Source: Juglans regia
Lineage: Eukaryota; Streptophyta; Magnoliopsida; Fagales; Juglandaceae
Assembly (NCBI RefSeq): GCF_001411555.2
Contig: NC_049909.1
Coordinates: forward strand, 1,612,001 to 1,676,000
Length of the DNA: 64,000 nt
Reading direction: 5' to 3'
Shown here: positions 11,340 through 21,910 of the stretch, in pieces
Layout of the letters: every line of letters starts with the position of its first letter
Position numbering within the stretch: position 1 is the stretch's first letter
The notes under the pieces: generated by a model
What the model was told of the DNA's origin: nothing
Seen by the model: only the letters and a program-made list of their open reading frames with translations
Databases searched by the model: none
Program-made: the position numbers and the translations under genes

Positions 11340-12256
11340 GCTTGAAAGGAAAACTGCTCACCCCCATATGAGCATCATGGTGAAGTAAAGTGCTCCCCAC
11401 CTAAGTGAGCACCACGTAGATCAAAAGTGCTCACCACCTAGGTGAGTACCAGAGATAGCAAAAGTGTTCCCCACCCAAGCGAGCACATGTGCAGCAAAAC
11501 TTCTCGTCACCTCGGCGACCACCGTGGGAGCAAAAGGGATCGCCACCCACACAAGCAAAGTGCTCGCCCTCAAGCTAGCATTAGGGAGAGCAAAAATACT
11601 CGTACTCAAGCAAGCAATGTGATAAAAGCAAAGTGATCACCTCAAGGCGAGCACTACGTGAGGCAAAAGTACTCTCCAACTCGGCTACTACTAAAGGAGC
11701 AAAAGTGCACGTCACCTGCGCAAGCAACATGGAGGAGCATGAAACTCTCCACTTCAATGAGCATCGTAGAAAATTAAATTCCTCGCCTAAGATGAGCATC
11801 ATGAAGAGTAAAAGTGATTGCCACGTCGACAAGAATCATGGTAATGCAAAGTACTCGCCGCCAGGCGAGAATGAGGAAGAGCAAAAGTGCTCCCCCTCAA
11901 GCGAGCATAACGGAGAGGAAAAGTGTTCGCCACCTAGCGAGTATTAGGAGAACAAAGTGTTCAGCCCCCATGTGAGCACTATGTAGAGCACAAGTGCTCG
12001 CTACCTTAGCATGTATCATGGAAAAGCAAAGTGCTCACCCACAGGAGAACATCAAAGAGAGTAAAAGTGTTTGCCCCAGGCGAGCACCTCGGATTGCAAA
12101 AGTGCTTGCTTCCTATACGAGCAATGTGAAGGAGCATGAAGCTCGCCATTTCAACAAGCATCATGAAAAATCAAAGTGCTCGCCTCCAAGCGATTCGATG
12201 AGCACCGAGAGAGCAAAAGTATTCGCTCCCCAAGCGAGCATTATAGGAGACTGTTA
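11340..12256. repeat. Minisatellite: ~25 units of 35-38 bp with internal dyad
   Basis: Units follow GCAAAAGTGCTCGCCACC...GGCGAGCACCATGGAGA. I count about 25, diverged but recognisable by the repeated CAAA(A)GTGCTC and CGAGCA. Each unit carries an imperfect inverted pair GTGCTCGCC / GGCGAGCAC. Two variant units starting CATGAA (11738 and 12135) are 397 bp apart. This suggests a higher-order repeat of about eleven units. The small ORFs running through the array (11442-11947, 11994-12250, and minus-strand ones) follow from the repeat and are not genes. Confidence 0.85.
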
Positions 12257-13430
12257 TCATATTCTGAATATTCATAAAAGCATACACATAAACTTATTTC
12301 ACTTAACACTATTAATTGTGGATTTGATATATTTAGATAAAACTCTTCCTTTTATCAATTTGATATTATTAATTTGTATGTTTGGAAGTTCTCCTTTCTC
12401 ATTTGAAATTATTAGTATGGGAATCAAGCACGTGCCACGTGCCTTGCACATACATGCGTAACTAATACCGTTGAAAATACAAAGAAAGCCTTTTTGACAA
12501 ATACTTTTCTTGGTTAAATAAATACTTTCTATTTTTAAAAACATATTTTCTAAAAATATTTTCTGTTTTTGAAAAAAAATATACTTCTACTATTTTGAAT
12601 TGTTTTTTAACATTTTCATAGTAATTTGAAATTTTTGATAGTTTTGGAGGTTATTTGAAAAGATTGATAGTTTAAAGAGGTGATTGCTAATTTAGTAATA
12701 GTTTGAGGGATTTATGTATTGAAAAATGATATTTGTAGTTTTAAGATATGCAAGTTTTATATGTATTATTTTTGAAAAAAAGTTGATAAGTCTATAAACT
12801 ATTTGAAAAAATTGTTTTTTAATAATAAATCTCGATTTTTAAAAAAAAAAATATTCGAAATTTATACACCTTAAAACATATACACAGCATTACTCGTATA
12901 TTTTCCCGTGTTTTCTTTTATGTTTTTATGCTTTAATGCGTCATCGTTATAAAGACGAAGTTTTTTAATGCGAAAGACGAAAGCAAATGAAAAACAACGT
13001 CGTTTTCTATGAGGTTCAGGTTCGGTTTGCAATGAGATTTGTGAAACACGTTTTGACTCTGAGATATCTTCGTCAGCCCCAACCAAACCAATACCATTTC
13101 TTTTTCTTTTCTTTCTTTCTTCCTTTCAAAAACCAGCACCCAATCAGATAAATAAAAAAATAAAATAAAATAAAACGAGAATAAATTTCATCCTTGAGTA
13201 GATGAGCCTCTTCTGATCTTCAACTACGGCTGCGGAAGGTTCATTTGATCTTTATATTTCTCTGTTTTTTCTTTTTTTACTTAGAATTTTTTATTTTCGT
13301 TTTCGCTGTATTGAAGTTTGATTGGATTTATAGTCTACGAATTCGGAAGGTAAAGCACGTTTCCGGTAGCGGGGTCGGGACACCTTCGAATCGATCGGTC
13401 GGAGTAGCGTCAGAGAAATTCAAACTACAG
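12257..13430. promoter_or_regulatory. MUB upstream region, promoter and 5' UTR within
   Basis: 12257-12880 is AT-rich and non-coding. From about 12880 to 13430 the composition becomes more mixed. It has a near-palindromic AAAACAACGTCGTTTT at about 12988, a CT-rich leader (TTTCTTTTTCTTTTCTTTC at 13098) and a GC-richer stretch just before the MUB start. The promoter and 5' UTR should be here. I cannot fix a TATA box or start site; TTTATATTTCTC at 13251 is one candidate. Confidence 0.4.
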
Positions 13431-16307
13431 ATGCCGGTGGAGGACCTGCTCGACATCAAGTTCAGGCTCTTCGATGGCTCCGATTTGGGCCCTTTTCAAT
13501 ACTCCTCGGCCTCCACCGTCGATATGCTTAAGCAGAGGGTTGTCTCCGATTGGCCCAAAGGTTGGTCCCTCTGCTCACCTATTAACCCCCGCTTCTTATT
13601 TTATGATTCCCTATTCGGTTTCTCTTAATCTTTTATAGTATTTGACTCTCTCTATCTCTCTCTCTCTCGATTGATTAGTAATTTATAAAATTCACATATT
13701 TATTTACTTGTTAATTATTTTTTTTAATTTTTTCGTATCAATTTTTCCATTTTTTATATGGATGATCATTTTGTAGACATTTAAACAGGAAGAATTTAAA
13801 ACCGTCATTAAAGGTTGCTTGTTGGGTAGCGGAGTTTTGGTTATTTTGTGGGCATTTGGCCGCGTTTCAATTTGATTCTATTTTTTCGTGGAATCGAACC
13901 CGGAAACAATCTATGGGAGATTTATAAGTTTTAAATAACTAAGACATTTACAGTTCTTTTGATATTTTGTATGAGTCTTTTTGGACCAATGTTCCTTCAG
14001 TAAATTCTTTGATTTTTGTCTTAAATACACTGATAAAAGCTAGACTGAATCAGGTGACAATGGGGAATGTCTTTCATCCGGGTTTGTGTTTTGATTTTTC
14101 TTAAATGCTTTTCCTATCCATAGGTAAGACAATCGTACCAAAGGCAGCGAATGAGGTGAAACTAATCAGTTCTGGTAAAATCTTGGAAAACAACAAGACC
14201 GTTGGTCAGTGTAGAATGCCTTTTGGTGACAGTGCCGGAAGTGTTGTAATAATGCATGTTGTCGTACAGCCATCTCTAGCAAAGACTAAAACAGGTGATT
14301 TGCATCTTAAATTAAAGTTATGAATGTTTCAGTTCCGTACAAAGATGTTTTTCCTCCTTCATACCATGGCTTTGACATTTACCTCGAAATCAGTCTATGA
14401 ACTTGCTTCTGGTAGTGGATAATGTTTTCAGTTCCGACTTGAACTCCATTAAATGCAACTTCACTGCTCAATTTGCTTTTACACATTGTTGTCCTACCTC
14501 TGGTTGGTTACTTGCAAATGTCTTGTTGAACCCACATGATTTTTTTCTGGTTATGCTTTTTATTATCCTAGGGAAGAATTTTTTGTTTGTTTTTATGAGT
14601 AAAGCTTTATTGATTCAGCATGCATAACCAAGTGCACTGGATGTACACAAGAGAAGACATCTAGCTAGTAAGAAGTAGATACAAGAAATCATGAACATTA
14701 AGCCCATTGAAATCTAAAGCTATTTCCCAGAAAAACAGTGAGTTGAAAAAGTATCTTCTTGAGTTGCTCTATTGAGCATTCCTTATCATTGAAATTCCAA
14801 TCGTTTCTTTCCCTCTAAATGCACCACAAAAGGCATTTCGGGACCATCTTCCATATTGCTGCAATCTGCAGGATACCATGAAGACTTCTCCAGCTGGAAA
14901 GAAGATCTGACACCCTCCTAGACATAACCCATACCAATCCAACTCTGCCAAAAATGTCATCCCATAGGGCCCTGGAAACCTCACAATGATGCAGCAAGTG
15001 GTCTACTGTTTCACCAATTTTCCTACCCATACCACACCAGTTGATCACTATAATTCGGTATTTCCATTGGTTGTCCATGGTCAGGATCTTCCCTAATGCT
15101 GCTGTCCATACAAAGAAAGCAGTCTTTAAAGGCACCTTTTTCTGATAAATAAGTCTATAAAGGCGCCTTACTCTTCCAAATGTTCCTTAAAGGGAAATGA
15201 TTACTCTCCTAATTAGTGATGACCCTATAGAATGCACAGACAGAGAATTTCCCTCTTTAGAGGGACTCCATGACATCGTATCTGCTTCTTGAAATTTGTT
15301 TCGGTAGAGTACAATAACTTGAAGAATTAGATAAGAACCCCAGCTTCCCAATCATGTGCCGCTCTAAGGAATCGAACATTCCATTGAATAGAACCACCCA
15401 AAATTTCCAATAACTCAGCCACTGATGCCTCCAGTCTGCTCACAATCATATATATGGAAGGGAAACTGTTCTTAACCGCTCTATCACCTCACCAAGTGTC
15501 ATCCCAAAAACTGATCATAGAACCATCACCCACCATGAATCTGATGTGTTGAGAAAAAATCCCTAAACCCTTTTGTTTTTCCACATGCCCACACCATAAG
15601 CACCTTGTACCTCCAAAGAGCACCATCCCCCCCAATTACCACCATATTTGGAAGTTATCACCACCTTCCATAATGCCATAGCGATTTTCCAAGGGGAGCC
15701 CGGTTCAACATCTTTAGATTTTGGATCCCCTACCCACCTCATGAGATTGGGGAGCATAATTTATTACACCCCCTCCACCCCATTTCATATGCCTATTTAC
15801 TCTCATTGGATAGCTCACTTATTCCTCAGCATCATGATTGTCCACATCTTGGCCAGCCATGACGATTGACAGATGTCAGTATCCTATGTTGATTTTTCTT
15901 AGGATTGACAAGTATAAATGTGAACATGGTCAAGCAAGGCTGGTTGAATCTTTTACATTAGACCATGTGCTGTGTCTAGTTCTATCAGTGCTACCATTTA
16001 TTAGATTTTTATAGTTAATGTCAATATGATGGCTCATAAACCTTCTTTTCTTATAAGCAAATGAAAGAAGTAAAAAACCTCAAAATTTGAAGTTTGTCAG
16101 CTTAAAATGCATTGAACCGGAACCATTATGGGGACATTGACTGAGTCAATTTTATGGCATGCATGATTTTTTTTTTTTTGGCCCTAAGAATTTGATTGTG
16201 GTTGGTGGAAGCTGCTCAGTTTGACATTTCATAATGCTTTTGTGTGGACAGAAAAGAAGATTGATGATTCACCTAGGAAAATTGTCTGCTCGTGTTCCAT
16301 CTTGTGA
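13431..16307 (+). CDS. MUB: Membrane-anchored ubiquitin-fold protein (MUB), 3 exons
   Basis: Exons are 13431-13560, 14124-14294 and 16252-16307, with GT-AG introns of 563 and 1957 bp. Both exon joins are phase 1 and in frame. The product is 118 residues, the usual MUB length. Residues 1-43 begin [20 protein letters not shown], the first strands of the ubiquitin-like fold. Residues 44-100 carry [20 protein letters not shown] and the MHVVVQ strand. The tail is CSCSIL: Cys115 in a CaaX box whose final Leu favours geranylgeranylation, with Cys113 available for palmitoylation. MUBs attach to the plasma membrane through this lipid and recruit E2 ubiquitin-conjugating enzymes; they are not conjugated like ubiquitin. 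The start is the first ATG of the homologous region; an upstream in-frame extension (13245-13430) looks like 5' UTR. The N-terminus looks nearest to the MUB3/MUB4 group. A LINE fragment lies antisense in intron 2. The frame is intact, so the gene is probably functional. Confidence 0.92.
13645..13672. repeat. CT microsatellite in MUB intron 1
   Basis: A TCTCTCTATCTCTCTCTCTCTC tract lies just after the first splice donor. Confidence 0.8.
14578..15880 (-). pseudogene. LINE (L1-type) fragment antisense in MUB intron 2
   Basis: Minus-strand frames read [20 protein letters not shown] and GGWCSLEV at 15757-15563, then [40 protein letters not shown] and [14 protein letters not shown] at 15135-14815. 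These are the zf-RVT region at the C-terminal end of plant L1-type ORF2 proteins. The stretch toward 14578 is an L1 3' UTR-like sequence, with a T-rich + strand (A-rich on the minus strand) marking the 3' end. Stops and frameshifts split it. It is a 5'-truncated dead insertion that accounts for about two thirds of the 1957 bp intron. The same LINE family occurs at 53700-54168. Confidence 0.8.
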
Positions 16308-17219
16308 AAGCAACTGTGATATATCTTTAGCTGCAGAAGCATAACGTGTCTGTTGCAGCGCTCATCAGTACAACTTCATATTGTCGATGATATGTAATTA
16401 TAAAAACAATTTCTGTTGTTGATGACCTTAAAGTTCTTTTTCTATCAAAGGGTTGACAGCATTCAGTGGCCTCTGATTTCTACAACTATGAATTAAGCAC
16501 TTTTTTTTTATTTTTTTTTTGGGTTGTTTTTCTGTCATTTCTACAACAAAGTTGTATACATCTGTCTATGTAAAGACGAAATCTGCAACGAGATTTCAAT
16601 GAGAATTGAGAATGCCCGCTGTCTGTTTATTCTGAATTCTTTTATGGCCGGGTTTGATCCAATTATTGGTTACTAATTTAAGAATAGGAAGTTAAAAATA
16701 TCTTTATTTATTTCCCCTTAGGGGGGGTTTTGCAACAATAGAAACAAATTCGGTATAATTAAATCAGTTACAAACACGAAACTGGAATATTGTGATGAGT
16801 TTAAATTCAAACAAGATGGGGTAACTTATTCATGTTTTACAACCTCCAATTATAAGCCCCGATCGACACATTTACGTCAAAATCAATAGGTGCCATGGCT
16901 GGGAAAAGTTATCATAAGCAACAAAGACACTCAAAAAATTCATCCACTCAGCCCCTACAATACACCCAATCAACTACTTACAGAGCAACAAATATACCCA
17001 ATCAACTACTTTCAGAGCAACAAATACATATAGCCCCTAAAATATACCATATGCATCAAATATTAACCCTACTTAGTGAGTAACCCGCCGGGCAATGGAG
17101 ATCGAGCGACTGAGTGGTGAGAAAGAGTTGAGACGCTTGAGTGAGAGAAAGAGCCCCAGTGTGAGAATCAAACATTCGGAGGAGAGGGAGAGAGGGGGCT
17201 TCAATTCAGGCCTTCAAAG

Positions 17220-17220
<1 letters not shown>
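16308..17220 (+). other. MUB 3' flank with a short tandem duplication
   Basis: The 3' UTR should lie in about 16308-16650. I cannot place the poly(A) site. At about 16963-17034 a 36 bp unit containing CCCAATCAACTACTT(A/T)CAGAGC is present twice. It gives the small frame at 16895-17083 its repeated look; I do not regard that frame as a gene. Confidence 0.5.

Positions 17221-17221
<1 letters not shown>

Positions 17222-17255
<34 letters not shown>
17222..17255. repeat. GA microsatellite
   Basis: An uninterrupted (GA)n of about 17 units is preceded by a purine-rich stretch. Confidence 0.9.
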
Positions 17256-17259
<4 letters not shown>

Positions 17260-18003
17260 GATGAAATTAATTGAGATTCTTTTCATGCAATTCTATTCTT
17301 CAATTTAGTAGCTCATAGGTTTGTTTGAAATATCCAATCTTGACGAGGTTACACATCTTCAAAAACTTTCTTATATAAGGTTGGGAAACAAGCATTCCGA
17401 GGAATATACTCAAAAGTTAGTGAGTAATGTTAGATATGGTTTTTTAGTATACAAATGGAGTATATTTTTTTTCAGATTTTTCCAAAATTTTCTAATAGAT
17501 TGCATGAAATTTGATATCTTAAAATTGTTAATCAAGATATGAGGTTTACATAAAATACCTTACCTAGATTCTCGCGGTGATACATTGATAATCTTCACAA
17601 AATGACTTTATCAACCTATAAACACAAATACTAATACGACATATGACATCCTGATTCTAGATTTAGGCTGTGTTTGGTTTCTAAACTATAAAAATATAAA
17701 ATACAGTTACACTAATATAGTTATACTAAATCACTATAAAAGTATAAAATAGATTTTTTTAAAACAGTTTTTTTCAAGTAGTTTTTTTTTTATAAGTAGA
17801 ATTCTTTTTACAAATTTACATTTTATTAAAACCGAAAAATCGGATTGAATCAGACTGAAACCGATAAAATTGGATGTATTGGTGTAGGGGTAATCGGTAC
17901 GTAATCGGTTTTTAAAAATATAAAATTAGTACGTACCTGTGTAATCTTAAATTTTATCTAAAATCAGACTAGACCAGACCAGTTACATCCTGTTATACAT
18001 ATT
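17256..18003. repeat. Non-coding spacer with degenerate MITE-like sequence
   Basis: AGGCTGTGTTTGGTTTCTAA at about 17668 resembles a MITE terminus. The segment 17820-17990 repeats ATCGGA, ACCGATAAAA, AATCGGTACG and CAGACTAGACC phrases, typical of decayed non-autonomous hAT repeats. No gene is seen; the frame at 17321-17542 has no recognisable domain. Confidence 0.35.
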
Positions 18004-18270
18004 GATGTGGCGCCCTGCCTCATTGTTATTTCTAGCTTTGGACCCTTGCAAGTTTGTATTGATATTTTGAGGATTAGAAACTAGCTCAGTAGATAAATTG
18101 GCTCTATACTTGGATTAGATATGTTATTGGCACATAGACTCGAGAATTCGGTTAAAAGCCCATTGATGATTGGGTTCATAGGATTTTAGTTAAGCCGAGA
18201 ACTGATGATAAGAAGCTTGGGAAAGCCCACTTTATTTTGGTTAAGTGACGAGGCCTATTGTTATTTGGAT
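18004..18270 (+). mobile_element. LTR-derived fragment (gypsy type)
   Basis: TGTGGCGCCCTGCCTCATTG at 18008 and following phrases (GGTTAAAAGCCCATTGATG, TTTTAGTTAAGCCGAGAAC, AAAGCCCACTTTATTTTGG) resemble the U3 start of long gypsy LTRs. They also resemble the 37917 LTR in this window, which has TTTTGGTTAAGCCCAC. It is truncated on the right. Confidence 0.4.
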
Positions 18271-18679
18271 AAGAGAAATGATATTTGTTATTATAAGATG
18301 TGCAAGCGATATGATTTTTTTTCGTAAAAAGTGAGTAAATATGAAATCTAAATAAAAAATTTATTTTTTTAATAAAAGATCATACCATTTTTTAAAAAGA
18401 ATACGCAACGTTTACGTAACTGACTATGATTATATCTACTATTACTCCTTAATATTTTATCTACACTCAAACTACTTTCCTTTGTGCGAAAAGAAGGTTA
18501 GATTTTATTATTTTAATTTTCAAATCTGAAATACGTTCTCTTCTTTATAATTTATATTTTTTTCATAAATTTATGTAAAGTTGAAATTCTTTAGCTTATT
18601 AATTTTGCTACGTATATAATTTTTACAAATATGATAAGTTGGTTGTCGCTCGCGGATGCAATAACACCAGATGAACACT

Positions 18680-18870
18680 TAGGCTCTGTTTAGATTGAGA
18701 AGCGATCTCATCTTATCTCATCATTATAAAATTTTCAAATTTCTACACAAAATATAATAAACAATTCAACTTTTTTAAATATCAAAACAATAATAATATT
18801 AAAAAATAATATTCTAATAATATTTTATTTCACTTTCATCTCAACTCACTTTATCTCAACTCACATAAAA
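18680..18870. mobile_element. MITE of the TCATC-rich family (copy 2)
   Basis: The 5' end AGGCTCTGTTTAGATTGAG is followed by ATCTCATCTTATCTCATCAT and the shared core (ACAAAATATAATAAACAATTC, AATAATATTAAAAAATAA). It ends with CATCTCAACTCACTTTATCTC. The right terminus has decayed. Confidence 0.65.
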
Positions 18871-20250
18871 AAATAAGCAAGCAAAAACTGCACCATAATT
18901 GGCAACACATTTGAATTCAATACAAAAAGCAGCTAGAAGTGAGAAATGTTCAAAATCAAACTATCAGTTTGAACTCATTTTTATTATCAAGTAAAAACAA
19001 ATCAAAATACTATGCATACAATAGTTCATTTAAATTTTGCTCCAAATGGAGCCACAAAAGCATTAAACAATACACTTGGTAATTAGAACTTTTACGCCAT
19101 TATCAAGTTTAAACAATGATCACCAGTACCTATAATGCTAGAATATCAGCATGTTGGTTAATATAAAACTCCTGAATCTAGTCCCCATAAAGTAAATGAA
19201 AAATATGTTTGATATAATCATCCAATCAAAGGGCTATATTTGAGATCTTTGAAATTGAAGGTTACGTTTGACCCCTAGCTAAAAGATCAACAACCTCGCT
19301 CAAACGTTCTAATATAGCCCGCCCGGCGACCAAGATTCTGGCCAGTCATACCATTTGGTGATCTTGTATAAAAAAAGTTTAGTAAATTAGGGTGCATGCA
19401 TGCCAATACACATGATTGTAATAAGAGTGGAAAAGTGGTGCAGTGGCTTATATTATAGAAGACTCGATCGCTCAAAAATCAACAGGCCGTGCTTTGGGTC
19501 CAAAATAGACAGTAGAAGGAATCATGAATCATGCCAAATACCCAACCTTTTCAAGACTGGAAAAAAAAAAATATTGAGGTTGCATCAGTTTAATGTTTCC
19601 AGCTTAAATCTCTGACCTGATCAAGATTACTTAAATCTTGACCTCTTGATCTTATATTTTTTAAAATATATAAAGGGATCAATTCAGCCAATTAAACTAC
19701 CCGGCCCTTCCCTCTTTGTTGGCACTAATAATCTTTTATCTTTTATCCTTGAGCGGCTGCATGCATTGCATAAACCACCAACTCAAGTTACACTTTTTAC
19801 AGACTAAGCTTGCAACTTTAAATTGAACAATCATGTGTAACGGTAGAAAATATTTTCAAATTAACAAAATGGTACTACCACTCGTCCATGACTACAAATA
19901 TATAAGACGTACGTACTTGGGGCATGCACTTGATCTGTAGTGGAGTATCATGCAATTATTTTTAGGCATTTTTTCTCCACTCAATCTTTTCAATAAATTG
20001 TGAGTTTGTTATAAATTACCTAGATTTATTCAATCCACAAGCCAGGAATCAAAATTTCGTTACTTTTTCAAGAGCTCCTAACTTTCACATCCTTTCCAAG
20101 AAATTGAAACCACGAATACAAGCCCACCCATAAAATTGTTTTTTTTTTCTTTTTTTCCAATCACCATTGTTTTTCTAAAAATATGCTTTAAAAATTTGTG
20201 ACAGATACATGTAAAGAACGATTTCTTAAATTCTTCCATAAGCGACCTTG
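18871..20250. other. Intergenic, no gene seen
   Basis: AT-rich sequence with small frames (19287-19615) that show no domain or splice logic. The stretch 19640-19680 is T/A-rich. I see no repeat family. Confidence 0.45.
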
Positions 20251-20980
20251 AGATACTACAAGAAGAAGCGAAACTCACATGGGAGTGGCAGAATAGTAAA
20301 CCGCATCGGCGTCGTGGGTTGTGAATAGAGCAAGGGAGAGAGGGAAAGCCTTGGCTTGTTGGACTGGTGACGGCGTCAAGGTGTGGGTGGTGGCGAACGG
20401 TGCCCCTAGCGGCGGCGATATAGAGAAATTCGAGAGAGAGAGAGAGGTGAAGCCAGAAAGAGATCGACATGGGGACTGGGGGAGAAGGAGGGGGTGGCCG
20501 TCGAGGTGAGGTGGCGGTGGCATGATAGGGTTGTTGGCGACAGGTTGTGCATGGCAAAGGCTTGAGGGAGAAGAGAGATTGGGGAGAGAGATGGGGGGAG
20601 GAGGGAGCTGCTGGAGGGAAACAAATGAGAGGAAAATGTAACGCGGGTTTTAAATTTTATTATCTTTTTCGGCGCTTTTTACTCGCCGCAAAAAAGCATT
20701 ACATGGTTGAATATACTTTTAGGGCGACAATATTCGCCGCAAATGGTATATATTACAGCGATTTTTCTAATCGACGGAAATAGAGTTTAAAAATTTCTTG
20801 CAACAACAAAAAGCGCCCAAAATGTAAAAATCGCCGCAAAAAATAAAGACTAAATTCATTTCCCAAATTCGCGTTGCGATTCAACGGCGACTTGGAAATC
20901 GCTGCAAATAAAGTTTACTTGCGGCAATTTTTGTTGCGATAATTTTAAAATTGCTGCAAAATTCCTGATTTCTTGTAGTG
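20250..20980 (-). mobile_element. CACTA transposon terminus with subterminal repeats
   Basis: The right end TTTCTTGTAGTG closes at 20980, the inverse of CACTACAAGAAA, the canonical CACTA terminus. The preceding 340 bp carries at least six subterminal motifs of the form TCGCCGCAAA / TTGCGGCGA in both orientations (for example 20683, 20730, 20830, 20895, 20930). A candidate left end, ATACTACAAGAAGAAGCG, lies at about 20252, but I see no 3 bp target duplication. That boundary is therefore uncertain. Between them, 20280-20640 is unexpectedly GC-rich and could be captured host sequence. The proline/serine-rich minus-strand frame there (20557-20078) has no domain I recognise. No transposase is present; the element is non-autonomous. 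Confidence 0.65.
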
Positions 20981-21091
20981 CGCTCAGATAGACTGGTAGT
21001 AGCATTATTTTTTAGAGTTTTGCTATACATTAGTCACTATTCATCTTCACACCTCACGTCTAATAATTTTTTCTATTTTTTTTATAGGGTG

Positions 21092-21410
21092 TGTTAATGA
21101 TATATCTTTAGTAACGGATAAGCACCAGCACTCATCCATTCCGATAAAGATGCATCACAATACGGCAACTCAACAGCTACCTTCTAGATAGAATTTCAAA
21201 CCTTCTAGACTCCCATTGTATTTAAACTTCTACTTGTATTGTACTACCTACGCTTATAAATATACAAGGCCTGCACAATCTTCTGAGGGCAAAATATTTA
21301 AAACTCATTCAAATATTATCACATGGTATCAGAGCCTATAGACTTACGTCAAATACTCATGGCAGACTCTTCCTCTACTTCTGATATGCCTCCTCCTGGT
21401 TTTTCACGTA
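21092..21410 (+). mobile_element. Truncated Ty1/copia: LTR, primer site, start of gag
   Basis: The LTR at 21092-21323 (232 bp) starts TGTTAATGAT and ends TTATCACA. A TATA-like CTTATAAATATACAAGGCC lies at about 21254. It is followed directly by TGGTATCAGAGCC (21324), complementary to initiator tRNA-Met. A gag-like start, ATGGCAGACTCTTCCTC, lies at 21359. Homology stops by about 21410 and no second LTR is seen, so the rest of the element is deleted. It lies about 0.5 kb downstream of the TPD1-like gene. Confidence 0.8.
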
Positions 21411-21910
21411 ACTGATCAGGTATATGTAGTAAATAGTAACTGATGAGAATAATTATTCCATTTATGGTGACCGAGGAAGATGGACATTGGGGCAATATTT
21501 TAGAATTTTCATTCGTTTATTTATATGTTACGAAACGAAAGGCCAATGAATAAAGAAAAACATGGTACGAAACGAAAGGCCAAAAGATCAAAACTGGCAT
21601 CTAATTTCCATGTATGTAACTAAAATATATTGGTTATATCAACCCTGATCATATACAGACAATTAAGTATCCAACCCCAAAATATCAGTCATTATCAAAC
21701 CAACCCAAATCCAGAAGATCAGGCACTTTCCTTTACAAATTTGCTCAAAAAACCGAAAAGGAGAACGTATAAACCCCAACCAAAACCACACAAGCAAAAC
21801 TGGGTATCCGAGTGTATTCAGGAGTATCATCAACGGCTATTATATATGTAGTGAGTTTATGAGAGAAAAAAAAAAAACTCAAAAACTATATATAGTTGCA
21901 TGTACGTGAG
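21411..21910. other. 3' flank of the TPD1-like gene
   Basis: No gene is seen. The 3' UTR of the minus-strand gene should lie within about 21910-21600. An A run of about 12 lies at 21868-21880. Confidence 0.4.

Noticed and set aside
11442..12461. Chain of small frames that read like a repetitive protein
   Set aside because: They are translations of the 36 bp minisatellite. Frames change with unit length and stops occur between them.
12871..13139. Minus-strand frames upstream of MUB
   Set aside because: They have no domain and lie in the probable MUB promoter and leader.
13245..13430. Longer MUB N-terminus starting at 13245
   Set aside because: The extension starts with a Phe/Leu-rich run and lacks any MUB similarity. 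MUB proteins start with the MP- segment found at 13431.
16895..17083. 62-residue frame MAGKSYHKQQ...
   Set aside because: It contains a 36 bp DNA duplication and no known domain, and lies in MUB 3' flanking DNA.
20078..20557. 159-residue Pro/Ser-rich minus-strand frame
   Set aside because: It lies inside the CACTA-like element, overlaps other equally open frames, and has no recognisable domain.
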